Assembly: GCF_005404945.1 (NCBI RefSeq)
Contig: NZ_BJDG01000012.1
Span: 1-64,000, forward strand
Length of the DNA stretch: 64,000 nucleotides
Reading direction: 5' to 3'
From: Lactiplantibacillus pingfangensis
Lineage (GTDB): Bacteria; Bacillota; Bacilli; Lactobacillales; Lactobacillaceae
The notes below the pieces were generated by a model, which saw only the letters and a program-made list of their open reading frames with translations, was not told where the DNA came from and did no database searches. The position numbers and the translations under genes are program-made. Below, piece by piece: positions 27,280-35,062 of the stretch; within the stretch, counting starts at the first letter, position 1, and the number at the start of each line of letters is the position of its first letter.

Positions 27280-28089
27280 TTATTCTGCAATGTCGAAGTG
27301 TTCATTCAAATAACGGGCAACCCCATTTTGATCATTGTCGTAGGGGGTAATATCGTCAGCAGCGGCTTTAATCGCGGCGGTCCCATTGGCCATTGCGACC
27401 CCTAAACCAGCATATTGCAACATTTCCAAATCGTTATGCTCATCACCGAATGCAATGATATTTTGGCGCGAAATTTGGAAGTGATCGGCAAGATACGCCA
27501 CTCCTTTGGCTTTATGAACCCCTTTAGAAGTGACTTCAAGGATTGCATTTGGTCCGCCCCACACGCCAACGTCTACCAAGTCACCAAAACGGTCGTTAAT
27601 CCAGTCGATAATAGCCGATCGCTTATCTAGTTGAACGAGTAGCACTAACGAATTGGGATTGCGTGTCAAGGCTGCTGGTGTTAACCGGGGACTGTCAGCG
27701 ATCTCAGGGAAAAATTTACCGGCAATCAGGTCTTGACCGGCCGTCATCGTACTGTTTTTATTTTCGGCAATAATTTCATTGATACCTAACTGCTCACGGT
27801 ATTTAACGAGCGCCAAGACAATTGCCTTGTTAAGGGTAAATTGATATTCAGAAGCCCAACTTTGATGGGGCAGATGACCTAGTGACCCGTTAAAGTTGAT
27901 CATTGGGCTCGTGAGATGTAGGCCGTCATAGATTGCCTGAGAGCCTTGGTACGACCGGCCTGTAATAATACTAACAATGTGACCAGCGGCTTGTAGTCGC
28001 TGGATCGTTTGAATTGTTGGGTCATTTAACTTAGAATCGGCGTTTAACGTTGTGCCGTCCAAATCTAAAGCAATTAACTTGCGCGTCAT
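27280..28089 (-). CDS. Cof-type HAD-superfamily phosphatase
   Basis: 269 residues. HAD motif I ALDLDGTTL (nucleophile Asp and the acid two residues on), motif II SIITGRS, the Lys of motif III in KGVHKAKGVAYL and motif IV FGDEHNDLEML. The C2B cap domain lies between motifs II and III. These enzymes dephosphorylate sugar phosphates, flavin precursors or PLP; the substrate cannot be deduced. ATG start with GAGGTGA upstream. Confidence 0.92.
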   Translation of the reverse strand: MTRKLIALDLDGTTLNADSKLNDPTIQTIQRLQAAGHIVSIITGRSYQGSQAIYDGLHLTSPMINFNGSLGHLPHQSWASEYQFTLNKAIVLALVKYREQLGINEIIAENKNSTMTAGQDLIAGKFFPEIADSPRLTPAALTRNPNSLVLLVQLDKRSAIIDWINDRFGDLVDVGVWGGPNAILEVTSKGVHKAKGVAYLADHFQISRQNIIAFGDEHNDLEMLQYAGLGVAMANGTAAIKAAADDITPYDNDQNGVARYLNEHFDIAE

Positions 28090-28236
28090 GGTAAAAAGTC
28101 ACCTCAGTTTTCAGAATTGTTTTAAGTGCATTAAATTTAGCATAGTTTCTGAAAGAATGCGAATTCTGAGCGGTGTTGACTGGCTAAAATGTGGTAATCT
28201 ATTTGAGGAAGTGTTTCGTAATAGGAGGAATTTTGA

Positions 28237-29604
28237 GTGAACCTACCAGCAGAATTTATAACTAAATATCAAAAATTATTAGGTGATGAGGCGCCGGCTT
28301 TTTTTGCGGCCTTTGATGGGACGGTGGAAAAGGGCTTTCGTGTCAACCCGATGAAGCCTATCACGCCCGCCATGCAAGCAAAGATGACCGCGCCAATCTC
28401 GTATAGTCCGATTGGTTATTATGGCAAAGTGAACGGCAATGCGCTTGAACATTTGGCCGGAGCCGTCTACAGTCAGGAACCAAGTGCGATGACGGTTGGT
28501 GAAGTCGCCAAGCCTGAATTAAATGAACGGGTCCTGGATTTATGTGCGGCACCCGGCGGCAAAACGACGCATTTATTAAGTTATTTGAAGCAAACGGGGC
28601 TATTGGTCACGAATGAAATCAATCCAAAACGGGTGACGGCATTGGGTGACAATGTTGAACGTTATGGGGCGCGTAACACGGTCATCACCAATGAGACGCC
28701 AGCTCATCTGGCTAAGGCCTTGCCGGGCTTTTTTGATCGCGTGCTCGTCGATGCCCCTTGTTCTGGTGAGGGCATGTTTCGAAAAGATCCAGCCGCGATG
28801 CAATATTGGACACTAGATTATCCGGCAGAATGTGCGGCTCGGCAACGTGAAATTTTAACCGAGACAGTCAAACTATTGCGGCCCGGGGCCCATTTGATTT
28901 ATTCAACTTGTACCTTTGCCCCTGAAGAAGATGAGCAGATGATTGCTTGGCTACTACAAACTTACCCACAATTTGAATTAGAGCCGATTGAAAAAGTGGC
29001 CGGGATGGTTGACGCGAAGCCAGAATGGGCCGATGGTAATCCCGAGTTGGCAAAAGCAGCTCGGTTATTTCCACATTTGATGCGCGGTGAAGGTCACTTT
29101 ATTGCCAAATTGGTTTATCATGGGGCAGTCGAGCCCAAAGACCCTAAACTAGTTCGTCCTGAATTAAAGCCAGAACAACGACGGTTATGGGAAAGTTATG
29201 CGACTCAGGCTGGCTTGGACGACCTAGCTGGTTTGGCCTTGCAAGTCCACGGTGATCAATTGTATGGCGTGCCAGCCATGATGCCGGTTACGCGGCGGTT
29301 AAAGATTTTTCGACCAGGGATTCAACTCGGAATTTTTAAGAAAAATCGCTTCGAACCAAGCTATGCCTTGGCCCTAGCTAGCACGGACTTGGCGTTGCCA
29401 AAATTGGCGATTGATCATGAGCAATGGGAGCGTTACGTTCATGGCGAGACGTTCCAATTAGCTCAGGCAGGCGACAATGGTTTTGCTGTCCTGACTTGTG
29501 CCGGATTACCAGTTGGTTTTGGTAAAGTGGTTGGTCGAACCGTTAAAAACTTTTTTCCGAAAGGCTTACGTTTTTTGGCGACAGACGAAAATACGGCACT
29601 ATAA
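28237..29604 (+). CDS. RsmF-like rRNA cytosine-C5 methyltransferase (RsmB/NOP family)
   Basis: 455 residues, GTG start behind AGGAGG. SAM motif DLCAAPGGKT (101-110), catalytic Cys225 in STCTF and second Cys175 in DAPCSGEGMF define the m5C methyltransferase class. The C-terminal 160 residues form the RsmF-type PUA-like region. Target is probably a cytosine in 16S rRNA. Monocistronic with its own terminator. Confidence 0.9.
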   Translation: MNLPAEFITKYQKLLGDEAPAFFAAFDGTVEKGFRVNPMKPITPAMQAKMTAPISYSPIGYYGKVNGNALEHLAGAVYSQEPSAMTVGEVAKPELNERVLDLCAAPGGKTTHLLSYLKQTGLLVTNEINPKRVTALGDNVERYGARNTVITNETPAHLAKALPGFFDRVLVDAPCSGEGMFRKDPAAMQYWTLDYPAECAARQREILTETVKLLRPGAHLIYSTCTFAPEEDEQMIAWLLQTYPQFELEPIEKVAGMVDAKPEWADGNPELAKAARLFPHLMRGEGHFIAKLVYHGAVEPKDPKLVRPELKPEQRRLWESYATQAGLDDLAGLALQVHGDQLYGVPAMMPVTRRLKIFRPGIQLGIFKKNRFEPSYALALASTDLALPKLAIDHEQWERYVHGETFQLAQAGDNGFAVLTCAGLPVGFGKVVGRTVKNFFPKGLRFLATDENTAL

Positions 29605-29605
29605 A

Positions 29606-29650
29606 AAAACGTGTGACGATGGGTCTAATCGACCGTTGTCACACGTTTCG
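29606..29650 (+). terminator. Terminator after the methyltransferase
   Basis: AAACGTGTGAC pairs with GTCACACGTTT around a 22-base loop; U-tracts lie on both sides, so it may also serve the convergent small gene. Confidence 0.78.
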
Positions 29651-29674
29651 TATTTGCCTAGTAGCCCCGCCGTA

Positions 29675-29854
29675 TTAATTATTAGAACTTGCCGTTTTTT
29701 CACGTAACACTTCAATACAATCCGCACAATATGGGACAGCATTACGGGTTAAAAAAGTTGTGATTTCAGTCAGTGTATGTGGCGGTACCTCGAGTAAAAA
29801 ATAGGCATTGTCCCACTTCTTAAGCACTTTTCCGCAATTCTGGCAGACAAACAT
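29675..29854 (-). CDS. Small four-cysteine zinc-ribbon-like protein
   Basis: 59 residues from the ATG at 29854, 6 bases after a G-rich ribosome binding site. CQNCGK at the N-terminus and YCADC near residue 47 form a CxxC/CxxC pair, the pattern of a zinc ribbon. Between them is PPHTLTEITTFL. A paralogue with the same layout lies at 47012-47191. Function is unknown; small size and a metal-ribbon suggest nucleic acid or protein binding. Confidence 0.75.
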   Translation of the reverse strand: MFVCQNCGKVLKKWDNAYFLLEVPPHTLTEITTFLTRNAVPYCADCIEVLREKTASSNN

Positions 29855-29863
29855 TACCCACAC

Positions 29864-30074
29864 CCCCCGATGTCATTTAGGAGCAAGTTTACGCGACACA
29901 GGCTAATTTGGCTATTAGTCACGCTTGTTAAGTTATTAATCAAATATTTAGGTGAAGTGAAGTTGCGTTTTCTAAAATTTGGTTATAACTGGTTCTAAAA
30001 AGGGTGAAATTAGTCAATTACTGGTATGCTATGACTAGTTAGGGCTAATTACATGGGAAAGCGAGCATGGGTGA
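29864..30074. other. AT-rich gap before a short membrane-protein ORF
   Basis: No gene is seen here. A possible promoter (TATGCT near 30029) precedes the short ORF at 30075. Confidence 0.35.
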
Positions 30075-30251
30075 ATGTTAAACAAGAATGGACGGATCGT
30101 GCTCGGCGTTGCTGGCGGCATTGAAGTTCTGTTACTTATCTGGCAATGGGGATCGATCTTAACGAATTTGTATACGATTGCGCTGATTGGCGTCGTTGTT
30201 TGGCTAAATCAGAAGCAACGCCAGCATCATGATGACAGTAAGAAGCATTAA
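30075..30251 (+). CDS. 58-residue predicted membrane protein
   Basis: A short frame with an ATG at 30075 (weak GGTGA upstream). It encodes a basic N-terminus, two hydrophobic stretches (about residues 8-25 and 29-45) joined by a short turn, and a very polar tail ending in HHDDSKKH. This is typical of real small membrane proteins rather than chance. A strong terminator follows. No family recognised. Confidence 0.5.
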   Translation: MLNKNGRIVLGVAGGIEVLLLIWQWGSILTNLYTIALIGVVVWLNQKQRQHHDDSKKH

Positions 30252-30298
30252 ATAAGTCAAACTGGCAGTCAATGAGTCTGGTAATGATTAAAAAATTA

Positions 30299-30361
30299 AA
30301 AGGTGCTTGACTAATCAGTGGTCCGATTAACGGACTGAATCTGATTAGTCAAGCACCTTTT
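30299..30361. terminator. Bidirectional terminator
   Basis: AAAGGTGCTTGACTAATCAG pairs perfectly with its complement at 30341-30360, with a second small hairpin (GGTCCG/CGGACT) in the loop, and A/T tracts on both sides. It ends the short plus-strand gene and the mevalonate operon. Confidence 0.85.
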
Positions 30362-30364
30362 GTA

Positions 30365-31402
30365 TTACGCAAGTGATTGACGATAAGCTTGTATTTTAGC
30401 AGAGTAAATGAGCTTATCAGATAATCGCGGTAAATCTGAGAGCTTTTTTGCACCAACTAATGCCATTAATAAGCGTAATTGGTATTGCCAACTAGTTAAC
30501 ATGGCGATGACTTCATCGTCACTATGATGCAACAGCTCATGCAGGATAACGCCAGCCACGCCCACGGCATCGGCACCTAGCATTAACGCCTTTAGCACGT
30601 CCAGTGGTTGCCGAATACCGCCAGCTGCAAAAATCGTCAGGTCCTTGGGATGATCGTTTACGGCCAGCAAGGATTCAACCGTTGATAGGCCGAATGACCT
30701 TAAATAAGTCATTTCTTGTTGTGGTCGCCGCCGATTTTCAATTTCGGCAAAGTCGGTCCCACCGCGACCACCAAGATCCAAATAACGAACACCGGCCGCA
30801 TACAATTGTTGCATTGTCGGTCTGGAAATACCGAAGCCGACTTCTTTAACGATTACCGGGCGATCCAAATGGGTGACTAGGTGGTTAATATTAGCTAACC
30901 AGTTGAAGTCACGCTCGCCTTCAGGCATGACAATTTCTTGAACGGCATTCAAATGTAGTTCCAAGGCATCCGCGTGTAACATTTTGATGGCGGTGTTGGC
31001 TGCGGCCAATGACTGTCCAGCACCCAAGTTGCCAAAGACCAGCCCGTTCGGATTGTTTTCACGCAACACGGAAAACGTGGGGGCGAGGCTAGGATCCTTA
31101 ATCGCGACACTTTGAGAACCAGTTGCAATAGGCAATTTGCATGCAGCCGCGATTTTTCCGAGCCGGGCATTCAACTTGCCAGTCTGAATTGAACCGCCTG
31201 TCATGGCTTCAATGTATAAAGGCGATGACCAATGCCAAGGCCCAATCGTAGTGTTCGTTGAAATTTCTGCGACGGTTGTTTCCGGTAACGCATCATGACG
31301 AATACGAACTTCATCGAAATCGTTGGGCTGATCGCCGTGAAAATAGTGCTCTGCTAACGAGACATGCTCGTCCTTGCGGTGAGATTGTTTACTCTGTGGC
31401 AT
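30365..31402 (-). CDS. fni: Isopentenyl-diphosphate delta-isomerase, type 2
   Basis: 345 residues from the ATG at 31402, which has GGAGGTG upstream; the longer frame runs into the 41-nt hairpin repeat and is unlikely. The N-terminal [23 protein letters not shown], and FMN phosphate-binding [24 protein letters not shown]-type segments mark the FMN- and NADPH-dependent type 2 enzyme. It interconverts IPP and DMAPP. It is the last gene of the mevalonate operon. Confidence 0.95.
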   Translation of the reverse strand: MPQSKQSHRKDEHVSLAEHYFHGDQPNDFDEVRIRHDALPETTVAEISTNTTIGPWHWSSPLYIEAMTGGSIQTGKLNARLGKIAAACKLPIATGSQSVAIKDPSLAPTFSVLRENNPNGLVFGNLGAGQSLAAANTAIKMLHADALELHLNAVQEIVMPEGERDFNWLANINHLVTHLDRPVIVKEVGFGISRPTMQQLYAAGVRYLDLGGRGGTDFAEIENRRRPQQEMTYLRSFGLSTVESLLAVNDHPKDLTIFAAGGIRQPLDVLKALMLGADAVGVAGVILHELLHHSDDEVIAMLTSWQYQLRLLMALVGAKKLSDLPRLSDKLIYSAKIQAYRQSLA

Positions 31403-31454
31403 ACGGCCACCTCCAAAATTTTCAGAAATACTAACGAGAATGGGACAAAAGAAC

Positions 31455-31495
31455 GAAACCCGAATGATTGAAAGTGCCAACCATTCGGGTTTCTA
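31455..31495 (+). repeat. 41-nt hairpin repeat, copy 2
   Basis: Stem ACCCGAATGATTG against CAACCATTCGGGT. It lies in the 110-base gap between mvaK2 and fni, so it is transcribed (as complement) within the mevalonate operon. Confidence 0.8.
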
Positions 31496-31513
31496 GGCGA
31501 TGCTTGGTTGTGT

Positions 31514-32599
31514 TTAAGCGACGGGGTTATCTGCAACGGTGTGCACATTGAGATTTAGGCGCTCAATGCCTTCACTGGCCCAGTCTTTTAAGAGTTGTTG
31601 TGGATTGATGCTGCGGTCGATGAGCACAATCCCGCAATCACCACCACCGGCACCAGAAGTTTTAGCTGCTGCCCCGGCGGCCTCAGCAATTGCAATCATT
31701 TTTTCCAAAATAGGCGTTTCAATGGTCACATGGCTGAATTCTCCGAGTGTCTGCAATAGGGCCCGATTTTGACGTAATTCGGTTTGAATCGTTGCCAAAT
31801 CGCCAGCTTGAAACCCAGCAATCATGCGCTTTAAACAAGCTTTACTGTCTTGTAAGAAAGTTTGATATTCACCACGTTGTTTGGCCTTAACGAGCGCGAC
31901 CTTATCAACCAAATGGGACGTTGACGCGGGTGAGCCGGTCCAACCAATCATCAGGCGCAAGTCGCGTGGTGGGGTCAGTAGATCAATTTTTAAATCTGGC
32001 CAGTCCATGCCGAGTAATTCAGTTAAGGTTGATTTTTCACGCTGACGATTGAGCCAGTCGCGATCAAAAGAGTGGTACGCGATCCAACCACCATAAACGC
32101 TGGCAGCGATATCACCGAGCGACCCGTTGCCCTGAACGGAAAGGTGCGCAATAGCTGCCAATTTGAATAATTTAGGCTTATCCATTGGTAACTCATAAAA
32201 TTGGCAGAGGGCCTTAACAGTCGCAACTGTCACGGCGGCTGAAGAGCCGAGACCATACTTTTTACCGTCCGCACTGTCAAGATCACTATTGATGCCAAGG
32301 TGGTAGACGCCTAAGTTTCTGCCAGCCTCATGAGCATAATTTTCGGTCAAACTGATGGCGGCAAGGATGTAATGGAAGGGGTTATCCCGATTATCAAAAA
32401 CCATCGCGTCTCCTTGTCGACGCCAGAAAATTGAGTTTTCTTGATACTGTTCTGAAACGATACTCCCAAAAGTATCGCTTGGTGAAATTGTCGCTGTGAC
32501 AAACTGATTCAATGCCACGATAATGGCTGGAAATCCGTGTTCAACTACGGCATATTCTCCCGCAATGTAGAGTTTTCCAGGTGCTTTCACCGTAATCAT
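31514..32599 (-). CDS. mvaK2: Phosphomevalonate kinase
   Basis: 361 residues from the ATG at 32599, behind AAAGGA. GHMP-kinase motifs: substrate region APGKLYIAGEYAVVE at the N-terminus, P-loop YGLGSSAAVTVATVKA, and the C-terminal TSGAGGGDCGI. It converts phosphomevalonate to diphosphomevalonate using ATP. Third gene of the mvaK1-mvaD-mvaK2-fni operon, about 60 bases after mvaD. Confidence 0.95.
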   Translation of the reverse strand: MITVKAPGKLYIAGEYAVVEHGFPAIIVALNQFVTATISPSDTFGSIVSEQYQENSIFWRRQGDAMVFDNRDNPFHYILAAISLTENYAHEAGRNLGVYHLGINSDLDSADGKKYGLGSSAAVTVATVKALCQFYELPMDKPKLFKLAAIAHLSVQGNGSLGDIAASVYGGWIAYHSFDRDWLNRQREKSTLTELLGMDWPDLKIDLLTPPRDLRLMIGWTGSPASTSHLVDKVALVKAKQRGEYQTFLQDSKACLKRMIAGFQAGDLATIQTELRQNRALLQTLGEFSHVTIETPILEKMIAIAEAAGAAAKTSGAGGGDCGIVLIDRSINPQQLLKDWASEGIERLNLNVHTVADNPVA

Positions 32600-32662
32600 G
32601 CCATCATGTCCTTTCATGGTTGCGGGGTGAACCGCTCACCAGTCAATATAATCTTTTTAAAG

Positions 32663-33643
32663 TTAAGCTTCGGTTATTGAGATCCCAGGTCCTGGTTTGG
32701 CAATAATCAATTGATCGGCAGCAAAATACTGCTGCAATGCTGTCGTAATCACTGCCGTGTCAGTGCTGGCACAAATGATTTTCACGTTTGGCCCGGCATC
32801 CAAAGTATAATAACAGTTTATCCCATGGGCACGCAAGTTTTGAACGGCATTAATCGCCGTTAACGTGTCGGCGGTAAAGTAATTGAAGGCGGGCTTCGCG
32901 CTCAAATTGAGTGCATGCATCCGCATGGCGTTCGTTTCAGCTAAAGTGCCTACTTGCGTCAAGTCTTTATTGGCGATTGCTTGCCGCATTGCGCCCAAGT
33001 CTTGGTTGGCGGTGTCGACCCAGGCAGGGTAGTAAGGCGAGGTTTCGACGACTCGTTGCATCCCAACTGTTGAGCTAACGGGTTTTTTGCTGGCCTGAAG
33101 CACGACGGCAATCATTTGGATATCCCAATCAACCGGATCTTGGAGTGGTTCGGCAAACGAACTGGCGTCATCGTGACCAGCATGCCACTCGACAAAACCA
33201 CCAAAAATCGAACGCGTCGCTGATCCGGACCCACGGCGTGCGAGGCGACTTAGCTCCGAGCGACTCAGTTCAAGGCCAGCTGCCCGACTCCCAGCCGCGG
33301 CGAGCGCGGCGAAACCAGAAGCTGACGACGCCAGGCCGGCCGAAGTTGGGACGTGGTTACGCGTTTCGACAATGGCGCGGTTGGTTTCACCGCTCTTTTG
33401 TCGAATCAAGTCTAAAAAGGTGATGATTCGTTGGGCCTTAGCTGCCGTTAAACGTTGACCATTAAAAGTGACTTGGTCATGTGTGAGAGTCGGCTCAAAC
33501 TTGACGCTCGTTTCCGTGTAAAAATGGTCCAAGGTTAATGAGATGCTCCCATTTTGGGGCAGCATCAATTGGGGATCTTTTTTTCCCCAGTATTTAACGA
33601 GCGCAATATTCGTGTGCGCTTTAGCGATAATCGTTTTTGACAT
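32663..33643 (-). CDS. mvaD: Diphosphomevalonate decarboxylase
   Basis: 326 residues. NIALVKYWGKKD, PQNGSISLTLD, the GHMP P-loop-like PTSAGLASSASGFAALA and the later RRGSGSATRSIFGGFVEW match the family closely. It carries out the ATP-dependent decarboxylation of diphosphomevalonate to isopentenyl diphosphate. ATG behind GGAGGAG, 12 bases after the mvaK1 stop. Confidence 0.96.
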   Translation of the reverse strand: MSKTIIAKAHTNIALVKYWGKKDPQLMLPQNGSISLTLDHFYTETSVKFEPTLTHDQVTFNGQRLTAAKAQRIITFLDLIRQKSGETNRAIVETRNHVPTSAGLASSASGFAALAAAGSRAAGLELSRSELSRLARRGSGSATRSIFGGFVEWHAGHDDASSFAEPLQDPVDWDIQMIAVVLQASKKPVSSTVGMQRVVETSPYYPAWVDTANQDLGAMRQAIANKDLTQVGTLAETNAMRMHALNLSAKPAFNYFTADTLTAINAVQNLRAHGINCYYTLDAGPNVKIICASTDTAVITTALQQYFAADQLIIAKPGPGISITEA

Positions 33644-33655
33644 GGCTCCTCCAAG

Positions 33656-34597
33656 TTAGTCGGTTGGTAGTAGTGGTTCGACCCAGGTCGCAGTGGCTCC
33701 GGCGGCCGAAAGTTTTTGTGATAGCGTATTAGCGATGCTTTCCTCGGGAGCCACAGCAATCATGCAGCCACCTTGACCACTACCAGTCAGCTTCGCGGCA
33801 ATTGCCCCATTTTGACGGGCAACCGCGAGTAATTGCTCCAAGGCGGGATGACTCACACCCAGTGAACGTAAGTCATCTTGTGCCCCGTTTAAGGCAGTTG
33901 CTAGGCTGGTTAATTGGCCATCTGCTAAGGCTGTCCGTGTTTGTCGAGTTAAGCGTCCCAGATCATCAATGCGCGCCTGAATCGTTTCACCTTCAACCAT
34001 CAGTAGGTTGCGAACCGTGGCGACGGCAATTTTGGTCTGGCTCTTAATGCCAGTATCAGCGATAACGAGGTAGCCAGGTAATTTGACGGGAATCGTATAG
34101 TTCTCACGACCCTTAATAAACCAAACCGGCGACTTGGCGCTAGCGGTTGCGACATCCAGGCCACTTGGCTGACCATGCGTATAGCTTTCGGCAATATTAG
34201 CCGTTTTTAGCAAAATTTGATGGGTTAACGGTTGCTCAAAAAAGTCATAAAAGGCACGCGTGACGGCCACAGCCGCTGCTGCAGAAGACCCCATCCCACG
34301 TTCAGAAGGAATATCACTCGTAATATGAATATCGAAGCCCTGATCTGGGGCGTCAAAGCGTGCGAGCAGCGTCTTGATTAACGCTTGAATCCCCCCTAAA
34401 TTAGCGCTCATGGTGTTGAAATCACCATTAAAGTAACGACTTTTAACGGTTTGTTCGCCATCAGTTTGGCGGTGAATCACTGCTTGCATCTGGATCGTTG
34501 AAATTGGGAGCGCAATTGCAGGTTGACCATAAACCACGCCATGCTCGCCAATTAGAATAATTTTGGCATGACTAGTGCCGGTAGCTAGATTTTTCAA
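33656..34597 (-). CDS. mvaK1: Mevalonate kinase
   Basis: 313 residues from a TTG at 34597 placed 11 bases after AGAAAGG. This start puts the conserved TGTSHAKIILIGEHGVVYG near residue 4, as in other short bacterial enzymes; earlier in-frame codons add a non-conserved basic/hydrophobic stretch. P-loop ERGMGSSAAAAVA and C-terminal KLTGSGQGGCMIA are present. It phosphorylates mevalonate and is the first gene of the operon. HMG-CoA synthase and reductase are not in the window. Confidence 0.92.
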   Translation of the reverse strand: MKNLATGTSHAKIILIGEHGVVYGQPAIALPISTIQMQAVIHRQTDGEQTVKSRYFNGDFNTMSANLGGIQALIKTLLARFDAPDQGFDIHITSDIPSERGMGSSAAAAVAVTRAFYDFFEQPLTHQILLKTANIAESYTHGQPSGLDVATASAKSPVWFIKGRENYTIPVKLPGYLVIADTGIKSQTKIAVATVRNLLMVEGETIQARIDDLGRLTRQTRTALADGQLTSLATALNGAQDDLRSLGVSHPALEQLLAVARQNGAIAAKLTGSGQGGCMIAVAPEESIANTLSQKLSAAGATATWVEPLLPTD

Positions 34598-34666
34598 TCG
34601 TGTCGCTGCCTTTCTAAATAGATTAATAATAGGATAATAATACCGTATAATGACGGTTTTGACCAT

Positions 34667-35062
34667 ATTTCAACCGATAACTAGCCGGTTTTAAGCGACT
34701 TTATGTCAAATCGCTTGAATTTATCATTGATAACTGGGACCAAAAACCTTGTCTTTTGAGTTAAACCAAGTAGGCAAGCGGGTCGCCCTGTGATAAAATT
34801 AGAAAATGATAAAAAGATAATGGGGTTTCTATTAAAAGACTGCGTGTGTGATCAGAATATTGAAAAAGTGAGTAGCAGTTCGACTAACAGGGCGAAGTTA
34901 ATCAGACGGGCACGAGGTCACCATAGGCATTGCGGCCAATTGTCTCTGAGGCGTAATTATTGAGGCGGCTATGCTATAATTTAAGTCGAATCTAAAAAAC
35001 GACGACGTTGTCCTTTGACGTCTGTCGCTTTAAATCTTAATCACTGATTTGGGGCAATAACC
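34667..35062. other. Divergent region between the mevalonate operon and dinG
   Basis: About 400 bases with no supported gene. It contains a TATAAT (34975-34980) directed at dinG, a minus-strand TTGAAA/TATACG pair near 34655-34680 for the mevalonate operon, and a small AAGCGA/TCGCTT inverted repeat near 34693-34714. Confidence 0.45.
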
